Source of the DNA: Myxococcales bacterium
GTDB lineage: Bacteria; Myxococcota_A; Polyangia; Polyangiales; Polyangiaceae
Direction of reading: 5' to 3'
Assembly (NCBI GenBank): GCA_903642325.1
Contig: CAHJWM010000015.1
Coordinates: 44,971 to 108,970 of the forward strand
Length of the DNA stretch: 64,000 nt
The notes below the pieces were generated by a model. It was not told where the DNA came from, searched no databases, and was given only the letters and a program-made list of their open reading frames with translations. Positions 43,682 through 51,989 of this stretch are shown here, piece by piece; within the stretch, counting starts at the first letter, position 1, and the number at the start of each line of letters is the position of its first letter. The position numbers and the translations under genes were made by a program.

Positions 43682-46020
43682 GCGCAGCGAAAACCACTGA
43701 AAATCTGACGCCGTTCGGGCAAATCCCAATTGCGAAAGGTATTCCGCGCGACCACGGCTCGCGTGGCGAAGGCGCCCCCACGCAAGACCCGGTATTGCTG
43801 ACCGAAAAACACCTTCGAATATTCGTCATACGGGTAACTTCGAAACCCCGGGTAAGCATCGAACCAGCTTTCGGTCCATTCCCAGACGTCACCGAGCATC
43901 TGCAAACAGCCGTAAGCGCTCTGGCCCTCGGGATAGGCGTTGGCGCGCGCGGGTTCCAGGCGCTCCTGATCCAGATTGGCACGCGTCGTATCCCAGGGCG
44001 CGTTCCCCCAAGGGAAACGGCGCGCGGCGACGGCGGTTGCGTCCCAGGCTGCGGCCTTCTCCCATTCAGCTTCGCTCGGTAGCCGTCCGCCGGCCCAGCG
44101 CGCGTAAGCATCCGCTTCGTACCAGGAGACATGAACGACGAGCCCGTCCGGGTGTAGTGGCTCGAGCCGCCCAAACACTAGGCCCTGCCAGGCGCGCAGC
44201 CCGCCTTTTTCGGCGGTCGCTCGCCAATGTGCGGGAGCGCGGCTCTTGGTCTGCGAGAGCCAAGCCCAGCCCGCTTCCGACCAATAGCGACGCTGCTCAT
44301 AGCCGCCTTGCGAGATGAATTGGACATATTCAGCGTTCGTTACCGGCGCGCGTGCGAGCCGAAAGCTCGCGACGTCGACCTCGTGCGCGGGGCGTTCATT
44401 GTCGTATGCCCACTCCGTGTCGTCGGTCCCCATCAGGAATGGGCCGCTCGGGATGAGCACGCTCTCCGTCACGGGGCGGGCCGCGTGATCGGGGCTCCCT
44501 GCGGCGGCGAAGCTCGGGCGGTATTCGAAATCTTCACGCAGCGCGATGGCCTGTAAGATCGTTTCCTGATGCTGCGCTTCGTGTTGCGCCACGAGCGGTA
44601 GGGCAAATGAGCCGTCGGCCGTATCCGGGGCCCCGAGCCAGCGTGCCTCGACCCGTTGGCGGACCGTGCGCAGCCGCTCCCAAACTTCGGGTATCGTGGG
44701 CAAGGCGAGGGTCGAACGTTCTGCTCGTGGCGTGTGCAAAGCGTCGTACAGCTGCGTTTGCTCACTTTCGGGCCCCGCGCCGCTCGTGTTTGGCAACAGC
44801 CACAGCTCTTCGAAATGCGCGATGTGGCCCAGATCCCAAGCGATGGGGCTCATCAAGCGGTTGTGCTGTCGCGCAAGATCGGCCTGGCTGAGCGGCGCCA
44901 CGAGCTCTAGCGTGCGGGCGCGCACCGCGCTCAGCGCCACGAGCTTGGACGACACGCTGGCTTGCTCAGACGCAGAGCGCGCCCTCACTTTGGGCTTTCT
45001 GAACAAAAACAAGCCAAATTCGGCATTCACCGCGCTCCACGTCAAGCGCAGACCGAAGCGTTCCACGGTTGCGATGAACGCCGGCGGGCGAAACTTGTGA
45101 CTGACTTCGGTCAGGATGCGTTCCCCGCGCGCGATCCGAAATATGCGCCCGAGCGAGGGCACTTGGATAGTCAGCTCTTGCCGGGCTTGCGCGAAGATCT
45201 CGACGCGCTCGCGCTCGGCGTCGTAGTAGGCCACGTGCTCGATCGCAGACTCGGGAATGCGCGTCTGAAGCTCGCGGTTCATGCGGGCGAATAGGTTGCG
45301 CGTGAAGGCGGCCGTGACGCCGGCCTGGTCGTTGTAGGCGGCCTCGATCAACCGCGGATCTTTCACCAAATCCAAACCGACCAGGAAGTTATCGCCGGGC
45401 ATCAGCGCGCCGGCCAACAGCTCGCAAAACGCTGGGTATTCACGAAACCCGAGGTTCCCCAAGCTCGACCCCAAGAAAGCGACGGTCATCGGCGCTGCGC
45501 CCCGCAGCGCCTGCAAAGCGCGTTCGTAAGTCGCGGCTAGGCCCTGAATGGCAAGCCGGGCGCTTTGCGGATAACGCCGGCGCAGGCCGACGCACGCCTG
45601 CTCGATGGCCTGCGCGTCGACATCGACCGGCACGTAGCATGAGGGCTCCGCCGCCGTCCACGCATCGAGCAAGCGTTGGGTCTTCGTGGATGCGCCCGAG
45701 CCGAGCTCGACCAGGAGGCCCGAGCCGGCGGCCTCGCGGATCGCCGAACCGTGCGCGAGCAGCAGGCGATCCTCGGCGCGCGTGAGATAATATTCTGGTT
45801 GTTCGGTGATGCGTTCGAACAGCGCAGAGCCGGCGGCGTCGTACAAGTAGCTGGCGTCCAAACGACGCGGCACGCTGTCGAGCCCCTGCGCGACCGATAA
45901 CGCGAACGCCAGCGGTGCTTGCCTCCGCGGGTCGACACATACCGAGAAGCCGTCGCCGACAATCGAGCGCCAGTCGTCGAGCGCGGCCGAACGAAGCGGG
46001 AGAGGCATCGGAAACGCCAT
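43669..46020 (-). CDS. EgtD-EgtB fusion, single-chain ergothioneine synthase
   Basis: 783 residues joining two enzymes usually encoded apart. Residues 25-340 are the EgtD histidine N-methyltransferase (ASYLYDAAGSALFERITEQP, SAM motif VELGSGASTKT at 104-114), which makes hercynine. Residues 355-783 are EgtB, the iron sulfoxide synthase: a DinB-like domain with His399 in LGHIAHFEE and His480/His484 in AQHEAQHQE forming the iron-binding triad, then an FGE-type domain from VLIPSGPFLMGTDDTEWAYD to FSGFRCAWPA. The layout resembles fungal Egt1. ATG 46020 is used; a TTG at 46032 is possible. Separate EgtA and EgtC genes are absent; C-S lyase EgtE is not in the window. Confidence 0.93.
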   Translation of the reverse strand: MAFPMPLPLRSAALDDWRSIVGDGFSVCVDPRRQAPLAFALSVAQGLDSVPRRLDASYLYDAAGSALFERITEQPEYYLTRAEDRLLLAHGSAIREAAGSGLLVELGSGASTKTQRLLDAWTAAEPSCYVPVDVDAQAIEQACVGLRRRYPQSARLAIQGLAATYERALQALRGAAPMTVAFLGSSLGNLGFREYPAFCELLAGALMPGDNFLVGLDLVKDPRLIEAAYNDQAGVTAAFTRNLFARMNRELQTRIPESAIEHVAYYDAERERVEIFAQARQELTIQVPSLGRIFRIARGERILTEVSHKFRPPAFIATVERFGLRLTWSAVNAEFGLFLFRKPKVRARSASEQASVSSKLVALSAVRARTLELVAPLSQADLARQHNRLMSPIAWDLGHIAHFEELWLLPNTSGAGPESEQTQLYDALHTPRAERSTLALPTIPEVWERLRTVRQRVEARWLGAPDTADGSFALPLVAQHEAQHQETILQAIALREDFEYRPSFAAAGSPDHAARPVTESVLIPSGPFLMGTDDTEWAYDNERPAHEVDVASFRLARAPVTNAEYVQFISQGGYEQRRYWSEAGWAWLSQTKSRAPAHWRATAEKGGLRAWQGLVFGRLEPLHPDGLVVHVSWYEADAYARWAGGRLPSEAEWEKAAAWDATAVAARRFPWGNAPWDTTRANLDQERLEPARANAYPEGQSAYGCLQMLGDVWEWTESWFDAYPGFRSYPYDEYSKVFFGQQYRVLRGGAFATRAVVARNTFRNWDLPERRQIFSGFRCAWPA

Positions 46021-46123
46021 ATGATTTAGCAAAGTCTTTCGAGCAAAGGATGTGGCGTTTCTGCTAGTGAGCTCACGGCCGTGCCGTGTGTCACGGGGAT
46101 CTACGCGGGGCCCGCCGCGCTGG

Positions 46124-47659
46124 TTACGGGGTCGCGGCGCGGCGCAGCCCTCGGGGGACCACTTTTCGCTCGATGATTTCGAACAGACCTTGGACGGCCA
46201 AGGCCAGGAGCGAAGCCGGAATCGCCCCTTGCAAAATCAGGCTCAAGTTATCCAAGCGGATGCCGGTGAAAATGGGTTGACCGAGGCCGCCTGCGCCGAT
46301 CAAAGCGCCGAGGGTCGCCGTACCGACATTGATCACGGCTGCGCTCTTGATCCCGGCCAGGATCAGTGGGCTGGCCAGGGGCAGCTCCACCAAGCGCAAC
46401 ATGGCCCTGGCTGGCAGGCCCAGGGCCTGCGCGGATTCGAGCAGCGGCGTGGGGATACCGCGCAGCCCGGCGTGCGTATTTCGGACGATGGGCAGCAAAC
46501 TGTACAGAAAAAGCGCGACCACCGCGGGTCGTCCACCGATGCCGAAGAGCGGGATCATGAACACGAGCAACGCGAGCGTGGGAATGGTTTGAACGACGCC
46601 TACGACCGCGAGCACGACTTCGCCGGTCCGCGGTCGGCGAGCTGCGAAAACGCCGATTGGAATGGCAATGGCGATGGCGGCCAAAAGCGAGCTGACGACC
46701 AGTAGCAAATGTTCACCGATTCGAGCCAGCATCTCGCGCGTCGCGCTGTGCTGCACGGTCCCTGCTCGGACACCGAAGGCCTCACGCAAAAAGGCGCTCG
46801 CGACTACGGCTTCCGGCACCCGATCCAATTTTGCGTGCGCGTTCATGGCCGCCATGTGTGCGGCATCGATGCGCCCCTCCAGACGCTGCAGCGCGCGCAA
46901 GCCAACATCCCCGATGTGCGAGCCGAGATCGAGGCGGTACAACAGGATCGCGTCGTAGCGCTGAAAAAACTGCAGATCGTCTAGCAGCGGTCGCAGCCCG
47001 TAGCGCGGAATTTCGGCGTCGGTACTGTATACGTCCGTCGCGTCAATCGAACCAGTTTCGAGCGCGCGATAAGCCAGGTCATGATCGAGACCTCGCACAT
47101 CGGTTTGTGGTAAGCCGTAGCGCTCTCGCAAGCCGGGCCAGCCGTCTCTCCGGCTCAAGAACTCGCTGCTCAGACCGAAGCGCAACTCGGGGTGGCTCTT
47201 CAGGTCCGATAATTTTTTGACTCCGAGCTCTCCCGCACGCGCTGACTTGAGCCCTATAGCGTAGGTGTTGTTGAAACCGAGCGGCTCCGTCATGGCAACC
47301 CCGTGCCGTGCGAGCACCTGCCCAATCCAAGCGCGAGTCACGGGGCGCGGCGGCGGAGCCTCGGCGCTCAAGATCTCGTCCACGAGCGTTCCGGTATATT
47401 CTGGATATACGTCGACACTGCCGGAGAGGAGCGCATTCCAAACCAGCCGCGTTCCGCCCAAGCCGACGCGGTGTTCTGCTGGCACCCCCGCCGCCCGTTC
47501 CAACTGGGTCACGAGCTCGGCCAGAAGCACGGACTCGGTGAATGCTTTTGAAGCCACGCGCACTGGTTTCGACTCGGCATGCGCGTCGCGCGGCGCCCCC
47601 GACGCCAGCGCGGCGCCGCAGAGCAGTGTCGCTACGACACGGCGGGCCCCTCGGCTCAT
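46124..47659 (-). CDS. ABC transporter: substrate-binding domain fused to permease (OpuC/EgtU-like)
   Basis: 511 residues. Signal peptide, then an OpuAC-type binding domain (about 30-290; VRVASKAFTESVLLAELVTQ, VDVYPEYTGTLVDEIL, FGLSSEFLSRRDGWPGLRER), followed by a ProW/OpuCB-type permease (about 310-511) with the EAA-like loop ESAQALGLPARAMLRLVELP. Such fusions handle quaternary ammonium compounds such as glycine betaine or carnitine, and the EgtU proteins of this class import ergothioneine. In reported EgtU the membrane part comes first; here the binding domain does. Overlaps the ATPase by four bases and lies upstream of the ergothioneine synthase. Confidence 0.9.
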   Translation of the reverse strand: MSRGARRVVATLLCGAALASGAPRDAHAESKPVRVASKAFTESVLLAELVTQLERAAGVPAEHRVGLGGTRLVWNALLSGSVDVYPEYTGTLVDEILSAEAPPPRPVTRAWIGQVLARHGVAMTEPLGFNNTYAIGLKSARAGELGVKKLSDLKSHPELRFGLSSEFLSRRDGWPGLRERYGLPQTDVRGLDHDLAYRALETGSIDATDVYSTDAEIPRYGLRPLLDDLQFFQRYDAILLYRLDLGSHIGDVGLRALQRLEGRIDAAHMAAMNAHAKLDRVPEAVVASAFLREAFGVRAGTVQHSATREMLARIGEHLLLVVSSLLAAIAIAIPIGVFAARRPRTGEVVLAVVGVVQTIPTLALLVFMIPLFGIGGRPAVVALFLYSLLPIVRNTHAGLRGIPTPLLESAQALGLPARAMLRLVELPLASPLILAGIKSAAVINVGTATLGALIGAGGLGQPIFTGIRLDNLSLILQGAIPASLLALAVQGLFEIIERKVVPRGLRRAATP

Positions 47660-48432
47660 GGCCTCGCCTGCGCGGCATGCCCGGCATCGAAGCGGCGCTG
47701 GGCCTGCACGAAACGAGTCACGAACGGCTCGGCGGGGCGCAAAACCAGATCGTCGATCGAGCCCTGTTGCACGACCTTGCCTTCTTGGAGCAGCACCAGC
47801 ACGTGGCCGAAGAATGACGCCTCGGCGAGGTCATGCGTTACGAGCACTACGGATTTGCCCAGCCGCGCGAAGATGGCCGCCAAGTCATCCTGTAGCTCTG
47901 CGCGGACCAAAGGATCGAGCGCGCCAAGCGGCTCATCCAAAAAAATCAACTCCGGATCCAGCATGAGCGCGCGCATCAATGCCACGCGCTGCTTCTGCCC
48001 GCCCGAGATGTCTCGCGGTAGACGCGTCAGCGTACTGTCTGGCAGCCGCACCAAATGCGCGAGCTCCGCCACGCGCTCGGCGACCTTTTGGGGCGGCCAG
48101 GCGAGGTAACGCGCCATCAGCCGCACGTTGTCGAGCGCGCTCAGATGGGGAAACAGGCCGCCATCTTGGACCACGTACCCCATGCGCGTCCGCGCCTGGA
48201 GCAGCTCCTCGGCGCCGAGTGGTTGTCCGCGGAACAGCACGCGACCCGAGTCCGGCTTCAACAACCCGAGCATCAAGCGCAAGGCCGTCGTCTTGCCGCA
48301 ACCGCTCGGGCCGAGCAGCACGGTCGTGCGCGCCGTTTCGATCTCTAAATTCAGGGCGGTCAGGCTCGCGGTGGCGCCGAAACGTTTGCTGACGGAAAGC
48401 AGCTGCAAGATCGGCACTGAGCCAAGCGTCAT
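47656..48432 (-). CDS. ABC transporter ATPase (OpuCA/EgtV-like)
   Basis: 258 residues. Walker A GPSGCGKT, Q-loop in YVVQDGGLFPHLSALDNVRL, signature ISGGQKQR, Walker B LIFLDEPLGALD and the H-loop LVTHD are all intact. It lacks the C-terminal CBS domains of osmoregulated OpuCA proteins, which argues against a pure osmolyte role. Overlaps the fused permease gene by four bases and follows the flavoprotein gene by nine bases. Energises uptake or export of a betaine-like compound, ergothioneine being the best guess from context. Confidence 0.9.
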   Translation of the reverse strand: MTLGSVPILQLLSVSKRFGATASLTALNLEIETARTTVLLGPSGCGKTTALRLMLGLLKPDSGRVLFRGQPLGAEELLQARTRMGYVVQDGGLFPHLSALDNVRLMARYLAWPPQKVAERVAELAHLVRLPDSTLTRLPRDISGGQKQRVALMRALMLDPELIFLDEPLGALDPLVRAELQDDLAAIFARLGKSVVLVTHDLAEASFFGHVLVLLQEGKVVQQGSIDDLVLRPAEPFVTRFVQAQRRFDAGHAAQARP

Positions 48433-48441
48433 GGATTCAGC

Positions 48442-49824
48442 TCACGACAAGGCATAACGCGGTAACTTCATCACCGCTGTCTGTAGACCCTCGGCGAACG
48501 TGGGGTGCACCATCTCCGCGTCGACGAGAGTGCGAAGCGGCGCGCCGGCTTGCATCAACATGCTAAAAACGTGGATCAGCTCGCCCGCATCCACTCCGCA
48601 GATCGTGGCCCCCAGCACCTGCTCGCTGACTCTATCGACGACCACCTTGATCACGCCCGCCGTTTCGTCCGTCTCGATCGCGCGGGCAATATCGCCAAAC
48701 GGCATGCTCGCCACCTCGAAATCGAGGCCGCGCTCCCTCGCCGACGCCTCCGACAAGCCGACTCCCGCTACCTGCGGGTCGGTGAAAATCGTGTACGGAA
48801 CCAAACGCTGGGTGCGCGGTCTCGCCGAACCGCCCATCAGGGTCTCGTACAGCACGCGGTGATCGTCCCACGAAACGTGGGTAAATTGTGGGCCCGGCAC
48901 GCAGTCGCCGACAGCGAACACGCCTGGCGCGCGGCTCTGATAGCGCTCATCCACCGCCACGTAGCCCTGATCGTCCAGCGCCACGCCACCGGCTGCGCAG
49001 CCGAGATCGTTGGTGTTTGGCACGCGGCCGGTGGCAACCAGAAGCTCCGAGCCGCGGATCACCGCGCCCCCATCCACGCGCAGCTCGATCTGCCCATTCA
49101 CCTGCGCCACCTGTTCGGTGCGCTGAGCAAGCGCAAGCACGATGCCTTCGCTCTCGAAGACTTTCTTTAGCGCCTCCGAAACGGCGGGATCCTCACGCGG
49201 CAGCAAGCGCTTGGAAGGCGCGACAATCGTCACGTCGGCGCCGAAGCGGCGAAACATCTGGCCCAGCTCGCACCCGATATACCCCGCGCCCAGAATTAGC
49301 AGATGGCGCGGCAATGCCCGCAGGTTCAATAGACCACTGCTGTCGAGATGAGGCACCTCGTTCAGCCCGGCAATGCTCGGTACGGCGGCGCGAGCGCCGA
49401 CGTTGATCACTACCTGCTCGCCTCGAAATCGTTGCCCATTCACCTCGATCGTTCGAGCGCCCACGAATCGGGCGTGACCTCGCACCAAACGCAGATGAGC
49501 GCCTGCGCCGGCCAAGCGGTGCTCGACGCCCTCGCGCCAGCGCTTCACGACGGCGTCTTTGCGCGCCATGATTTCTCTAAAATCGACGCGCAGCTCGCCG
49601 ACGTGCACGCCCAAGCGCGCCGCCGTGCGCGCCTGGTGTGCGGCGCGCGCGCTCGCGACCAGGGTCTTGGTCGGTGTGCAGCCGACGTTGACACAGGTGC
49701 CGCCGGCTTTTCCCCGTTCTACGATGACGACTCGTTTGCCGGCCGCCGCCAAGCGAGTCGCGAGCGGCACGCCTGCTTGGCCCGTACCAATCACCACCAC
49801 GTCGAGGGCTTCCTCCGCGCTCAT
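48442..49824 (-). CDS. FAD-dependent pyridine nucleotide-disulfide oxidoreductase
   Basis: 460 residues of the class I flavoprotein disulfide reductase family (lipoamide dehydrogenase, mercuric and mycothione reductases). FAD motif VVVIGTGQAGVPLATRLAAA, redox disulfide in GGTCVNVGCTPTKT, NAD(P) motif LLILGAGYIGCELGQMF, second FAD contact in GVFAVGDCVPG, and C-terminal EMVHPTFAEGLQTA carrying the catalytic His. ATG 49824 begins MSAEEALDVVVIG; the frame extends to 49851. First gene of the operon leading to the ABC transporter and EgtD-EgtB, so reduction of ergothioneine disulfide or a related thiol is a plausible role (inference). Confidence 0.9.
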   Translation of the reverse strand: MSAEEALDVVVIGTGQAGVPLATRLAAAGKRVVIVERGKAGGTCVNVGCTPTKTLVASARAAHQARTAARLGVHVGELRVDFREIMARKDAVVKRWREGVEHRLAGAGAHLRLVRGHARFVGARTIEVNGQRFRGEQVVINVGARAAVPSIAGLNEVPHLDSSGLLNLRALPRHLLILGAGYIGCELGQMFRRFGADVTIVAPSKRLLPREDPAVSEALKKVFESEGIVLALAQRTEQVAQVNGQIELRVDGGAVIRGSELLVATGRVPNTNDLGCAAGGVALDDQGYVAVDERYQSRAPGVFAVGDCVPGPQFTHVSWDDHRVLYETLMGGSARPRTQRLVPYTIFTDPQVAGVGLSEASARERGLDFEVASMPFGDIARAIETDETAGVIKVVVDRVSEQVLGATICGVDAGELIHVFSMLMQAGAPLRTLVDAEMVHPTFAEGLQTAVMKLPRYALS

Positions 49825-49998
49825 CGGCGCAGCGTACACCGGACTCAGCATTATCCACGAGGCGAAGCGCCTCGGCTGAGGCCAGTAGGGGTGCCGCAGG
49901 CAGTGCGCGCTAAAACCGCCTCTTTGACGCTATCCGCCCGAATTCGCGGCGTCGTCTACCCCGCCTCAGAGGCATATTAGTTGCACCGCGTCACGCCC

Positions 49999-50571
49999 AT
50001 GACTACCTCGACGATACTTCGCGCGATCGCTCGTTCGCCCGTGCTGGGTGGCCTCCTCGTGGGAGCGGCCGCCACGGAGGCGCTCGATTTAGTGAGTATC
50101 GTCGTGTACGAGAAGGAAAGCTCGCTCCTACGCTTTCGTGAGAATCGCACGCGTCACTTCAAGCACGCGTACGAGCGCGCGGTGAGTGATTTTGCGCGCA
50201 AGCTCGGTCGGCCGTTAACGCGAAAAGAAATGCATGTCTGGGGTTGGCGTTTTCACAAGACGTTCGGCACGGCCACGGGCCTGCTCTATTCAGCGCTGCG
50301 CAAGCGTTATCCGCGCGTCGGTGCCGGCGCGGGGCTAGCCTTCGGGGCTGCATTCTTCGTCATCGTCGATGAGCTTTTGATGCCGCTCCAGGGCTGGACG
50401 CCCGGTCCGCAAGCATTCTCATGGAAGGTCCACGCACGCGGCGCCGCTGCCCACGTCGCCTACGGTGTGGCCGCGGAGCTGGCCTGGCGCGCGCTCGCCG
50501 CGCTTGCGGAAGACAACGCCGGCGACAGACCTGCATTGGTCGATGGCGCGTCGCCACGACTCGCTACGTGA
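49999..50571 (+). CDS. DUF1440-like membrane protein
   Basis: 190 residues. Hydrophobic segments at about 10-35, 105-125 and 140-165 and polar connecting helices (AYERAVSDFARKLGRPLTRK) resemble the DUF1440/YagU family of small inner-membrane proteins. ATG 49999 is preferred to the TTG at 49981. Divergent from the flavoprotein gene by 174 bp. Function unknown. Confidence 0.65.
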   Translation: MTTSTILRAIARSPVLGGLLVGAAATEALDLVSIVVYEKESSLLRFRENRTRHFKHAYERAVSDFARKLGRPLTRKEMHVWGWRFHKTFGTATGLLYSALRKRYPRVGAGAGLAFGAAFFVIVDELLMPLQGWTPGPQAFSWKVHARGAAAHVAYGVAAELAWRALAALAEDNAGDRPALVDGASPRLAT

Positions 50572-50608
50572 TCACGCGGACACCTGTCCCTCGGTTAACG
50601 GAGGTCTC

Positions 50609-50983
50609 ATGCTTCAAAAATCAGCAATTTACGCCTATATTCCCGCGAAAGACGTGGCGCGCGCTCGTCGCTTCTACGAGGAAAAGCTTGGCTTCGAAGC
50701 GGGCAAAGAGTTATCGGGCGGCGTCGCCTATGAGTTTGCCGGAGGTACCGCTTGCTTCCTCTACCCGACGCCCAACGCCGGCACGTCTGCCGCGAGCCAA
50801 GCGTTTTGGGAGGTCGAAGACGTGGCCTTGGAAGTAGCCGAGCTCAAAGCGAAAGGCGTGACGTTCGAGGAGTACGACATGCCGACCATGAAGGACAGCA
50901 TCTCGACCGCCGGCGGCGCCAAGGCCGCCTGGTTCAAGGACAGTGAGGGCAACATCATGGCGATCATTCAGACCCTCAAGTAG
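50609..50983 (+). CDS. VOC/glyoxalase-like protein
   Basis: 124 residues, one vicinal-oxygen-chelate domain: SAIYAYIPAKDVARARRFYE, EKLGFEAGKELSGGVAYEFA, FWEVEDVALEVAELKAKGV and AWFKDSEGNIMAIIQTLK. The typical metal ligands are only partly present (Glu near the C-terminus), so it may be catalytic or a binding protein. GGAGG before ATG 50609 gives a confident start. Confidence 0.9.
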   Translation: MLQKSAIYAYIPAKDVARARRFYEEKLGFEAGKELSGGVAYEFAGGTACFLYPTPNAGTSAASQAFWEVEDVALEVAELKAKGVTFEEYDMPTMKDSISTAGGAKAAWFKDSEGNIMAIIQTLK

Positions 50984-51117
50984 GCGGTGTTGCCGGCGAG
51001 ACCCGCTATGATCATTTTTGCTCAGACTCGGTGTCGCTCTCGCTCGAGTCACGTCGGAAGCACCGCTGCTACATGCGTGAAACTGGCGGCGCGCACTTTC
51101 CCTCGCGGAGGATTGAG

Positions 51118-51342
51118 ATGCAGCCGAAGACCGCACGCCGCCGCTTTCGCATCATTGCCCGACGCGCGCCCGACGTAGCCGCTCTTGGCCGCCGCCGGCT
51201 CATCCTACAAGACCCAGCGCGCCCGCTCGCTCCTCAGCTGCCACTCGACATCGTCGGCGAGCTGCCAAGTGACCCGAATCGAGAAAACATGCTGGCTAAT
51301 GTTCTCGCAGCTCTTCGGCGGTTGACGCAGGGCGCTGCATAA
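51118..51342 (+). CDS. small basic hypothetical protein
   Basis: 74 residues, Arg-rich N-terminus (MQPKTARRRFRIIARRAPDV) and a short C-terminal helix (RENMLANVLAALRRLTQG). GGAGG eight bases upstream of ATG 51118 supports translation. Could bind nucleic acid, but no family recognised. Confidence 0.55.
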   Translation: MQPKTARRRFRIIARRAPDVAALGRRRLILQDPARPLAPQLPLDIVGELPSDPNRENMLANVLAALRRLTQGAA

Positions 51343-51457
51343 TTGCCTCATGGCTCTCGGTTGCCTGGGCCCGCGTGGCCGGGCTAAGGTCCCGCGCATT
51401 CGCGCTCGGCGGCGCCCATTCCGCCTTTCCGCGAGCCATCCAAAGGAGAGAAACCCC

Positions 51458-51676
51458 ATGAATCGACTTCACATCGCACTGCTCGCGCTGGCCGCTAGCA
51501 TCACGACCGTTGCCTGCGGTGGTTCCGAAGCGCCCGCCAAGGACCCGTCCACCGATCAGCCCGCGACACTACCGACTGCGCCCGAAAACACCCCCACCCC
51601 CCCGCCGGCCTCCGAAGCCCCCGGTCTGGGTGGTACGGGAACGGGCTCAGGGCAAGGCGCCGGCTCGCCTCATTGA
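51458..51676 (+). CDS. small Pro/Gly-rich lipoprotein
   Basis: 72 residues: signal peptide with lipobox SITTVACGG (Cys near 20), then a disordered Pro/Thr/Gly tail (PENTPTPPPASEAPGLGGTG). AGGAG upstream of ATG 51458. Probably an outer-membrane lipoprotein or a processed surface spacer; function unknown. Confidence 0.7.
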   Translation: MNRLHIALLALAASITTVACGGSEAPAKDPSTDQPATLPTAPENTPTPPPASEAPGLGGTGTGSGQGAGSPH

Positions 51677-51769
51677 TTGGCGTAACGGGCTCGTGATCGG
51701 TTGAGCTCACTCGTCCGCGCGCGGCGTGCCCACTGGTCGCGCGCGGACGGTGACCGTGAGGCAGGGTGG

Positions 51770-51810
51770 ATGGTCACGTAGGCCAATCTTGACCGTCTTA
51801 GCCTTCGGCG
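51770..51810 (+). repeat. interspersed repeat copy C
   Basis: 41-bp copy; here the first box is followed by TAG, confirming it is not coding. Lies in the 313-bp gap before the kinase gene, which otherwise holds only doubtful frames. Confidence 0.7.
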
Positions 51811-51989
51811 GCGCAGCTCGCCCAGCCGGACCTCGACAACGCTCTCCGATCCAATCGCGCAATTGGGCCGCATCACGGTCGGCTTCGGCGGAAGACACCG
51901 CTCCCTGACGAACGCCCCAGCGGCGCCACCTGCGCTCCGTGACGATCCGATGATCCGGACCGTGCTTTGCTTCGTATCGATCGAGCTGC

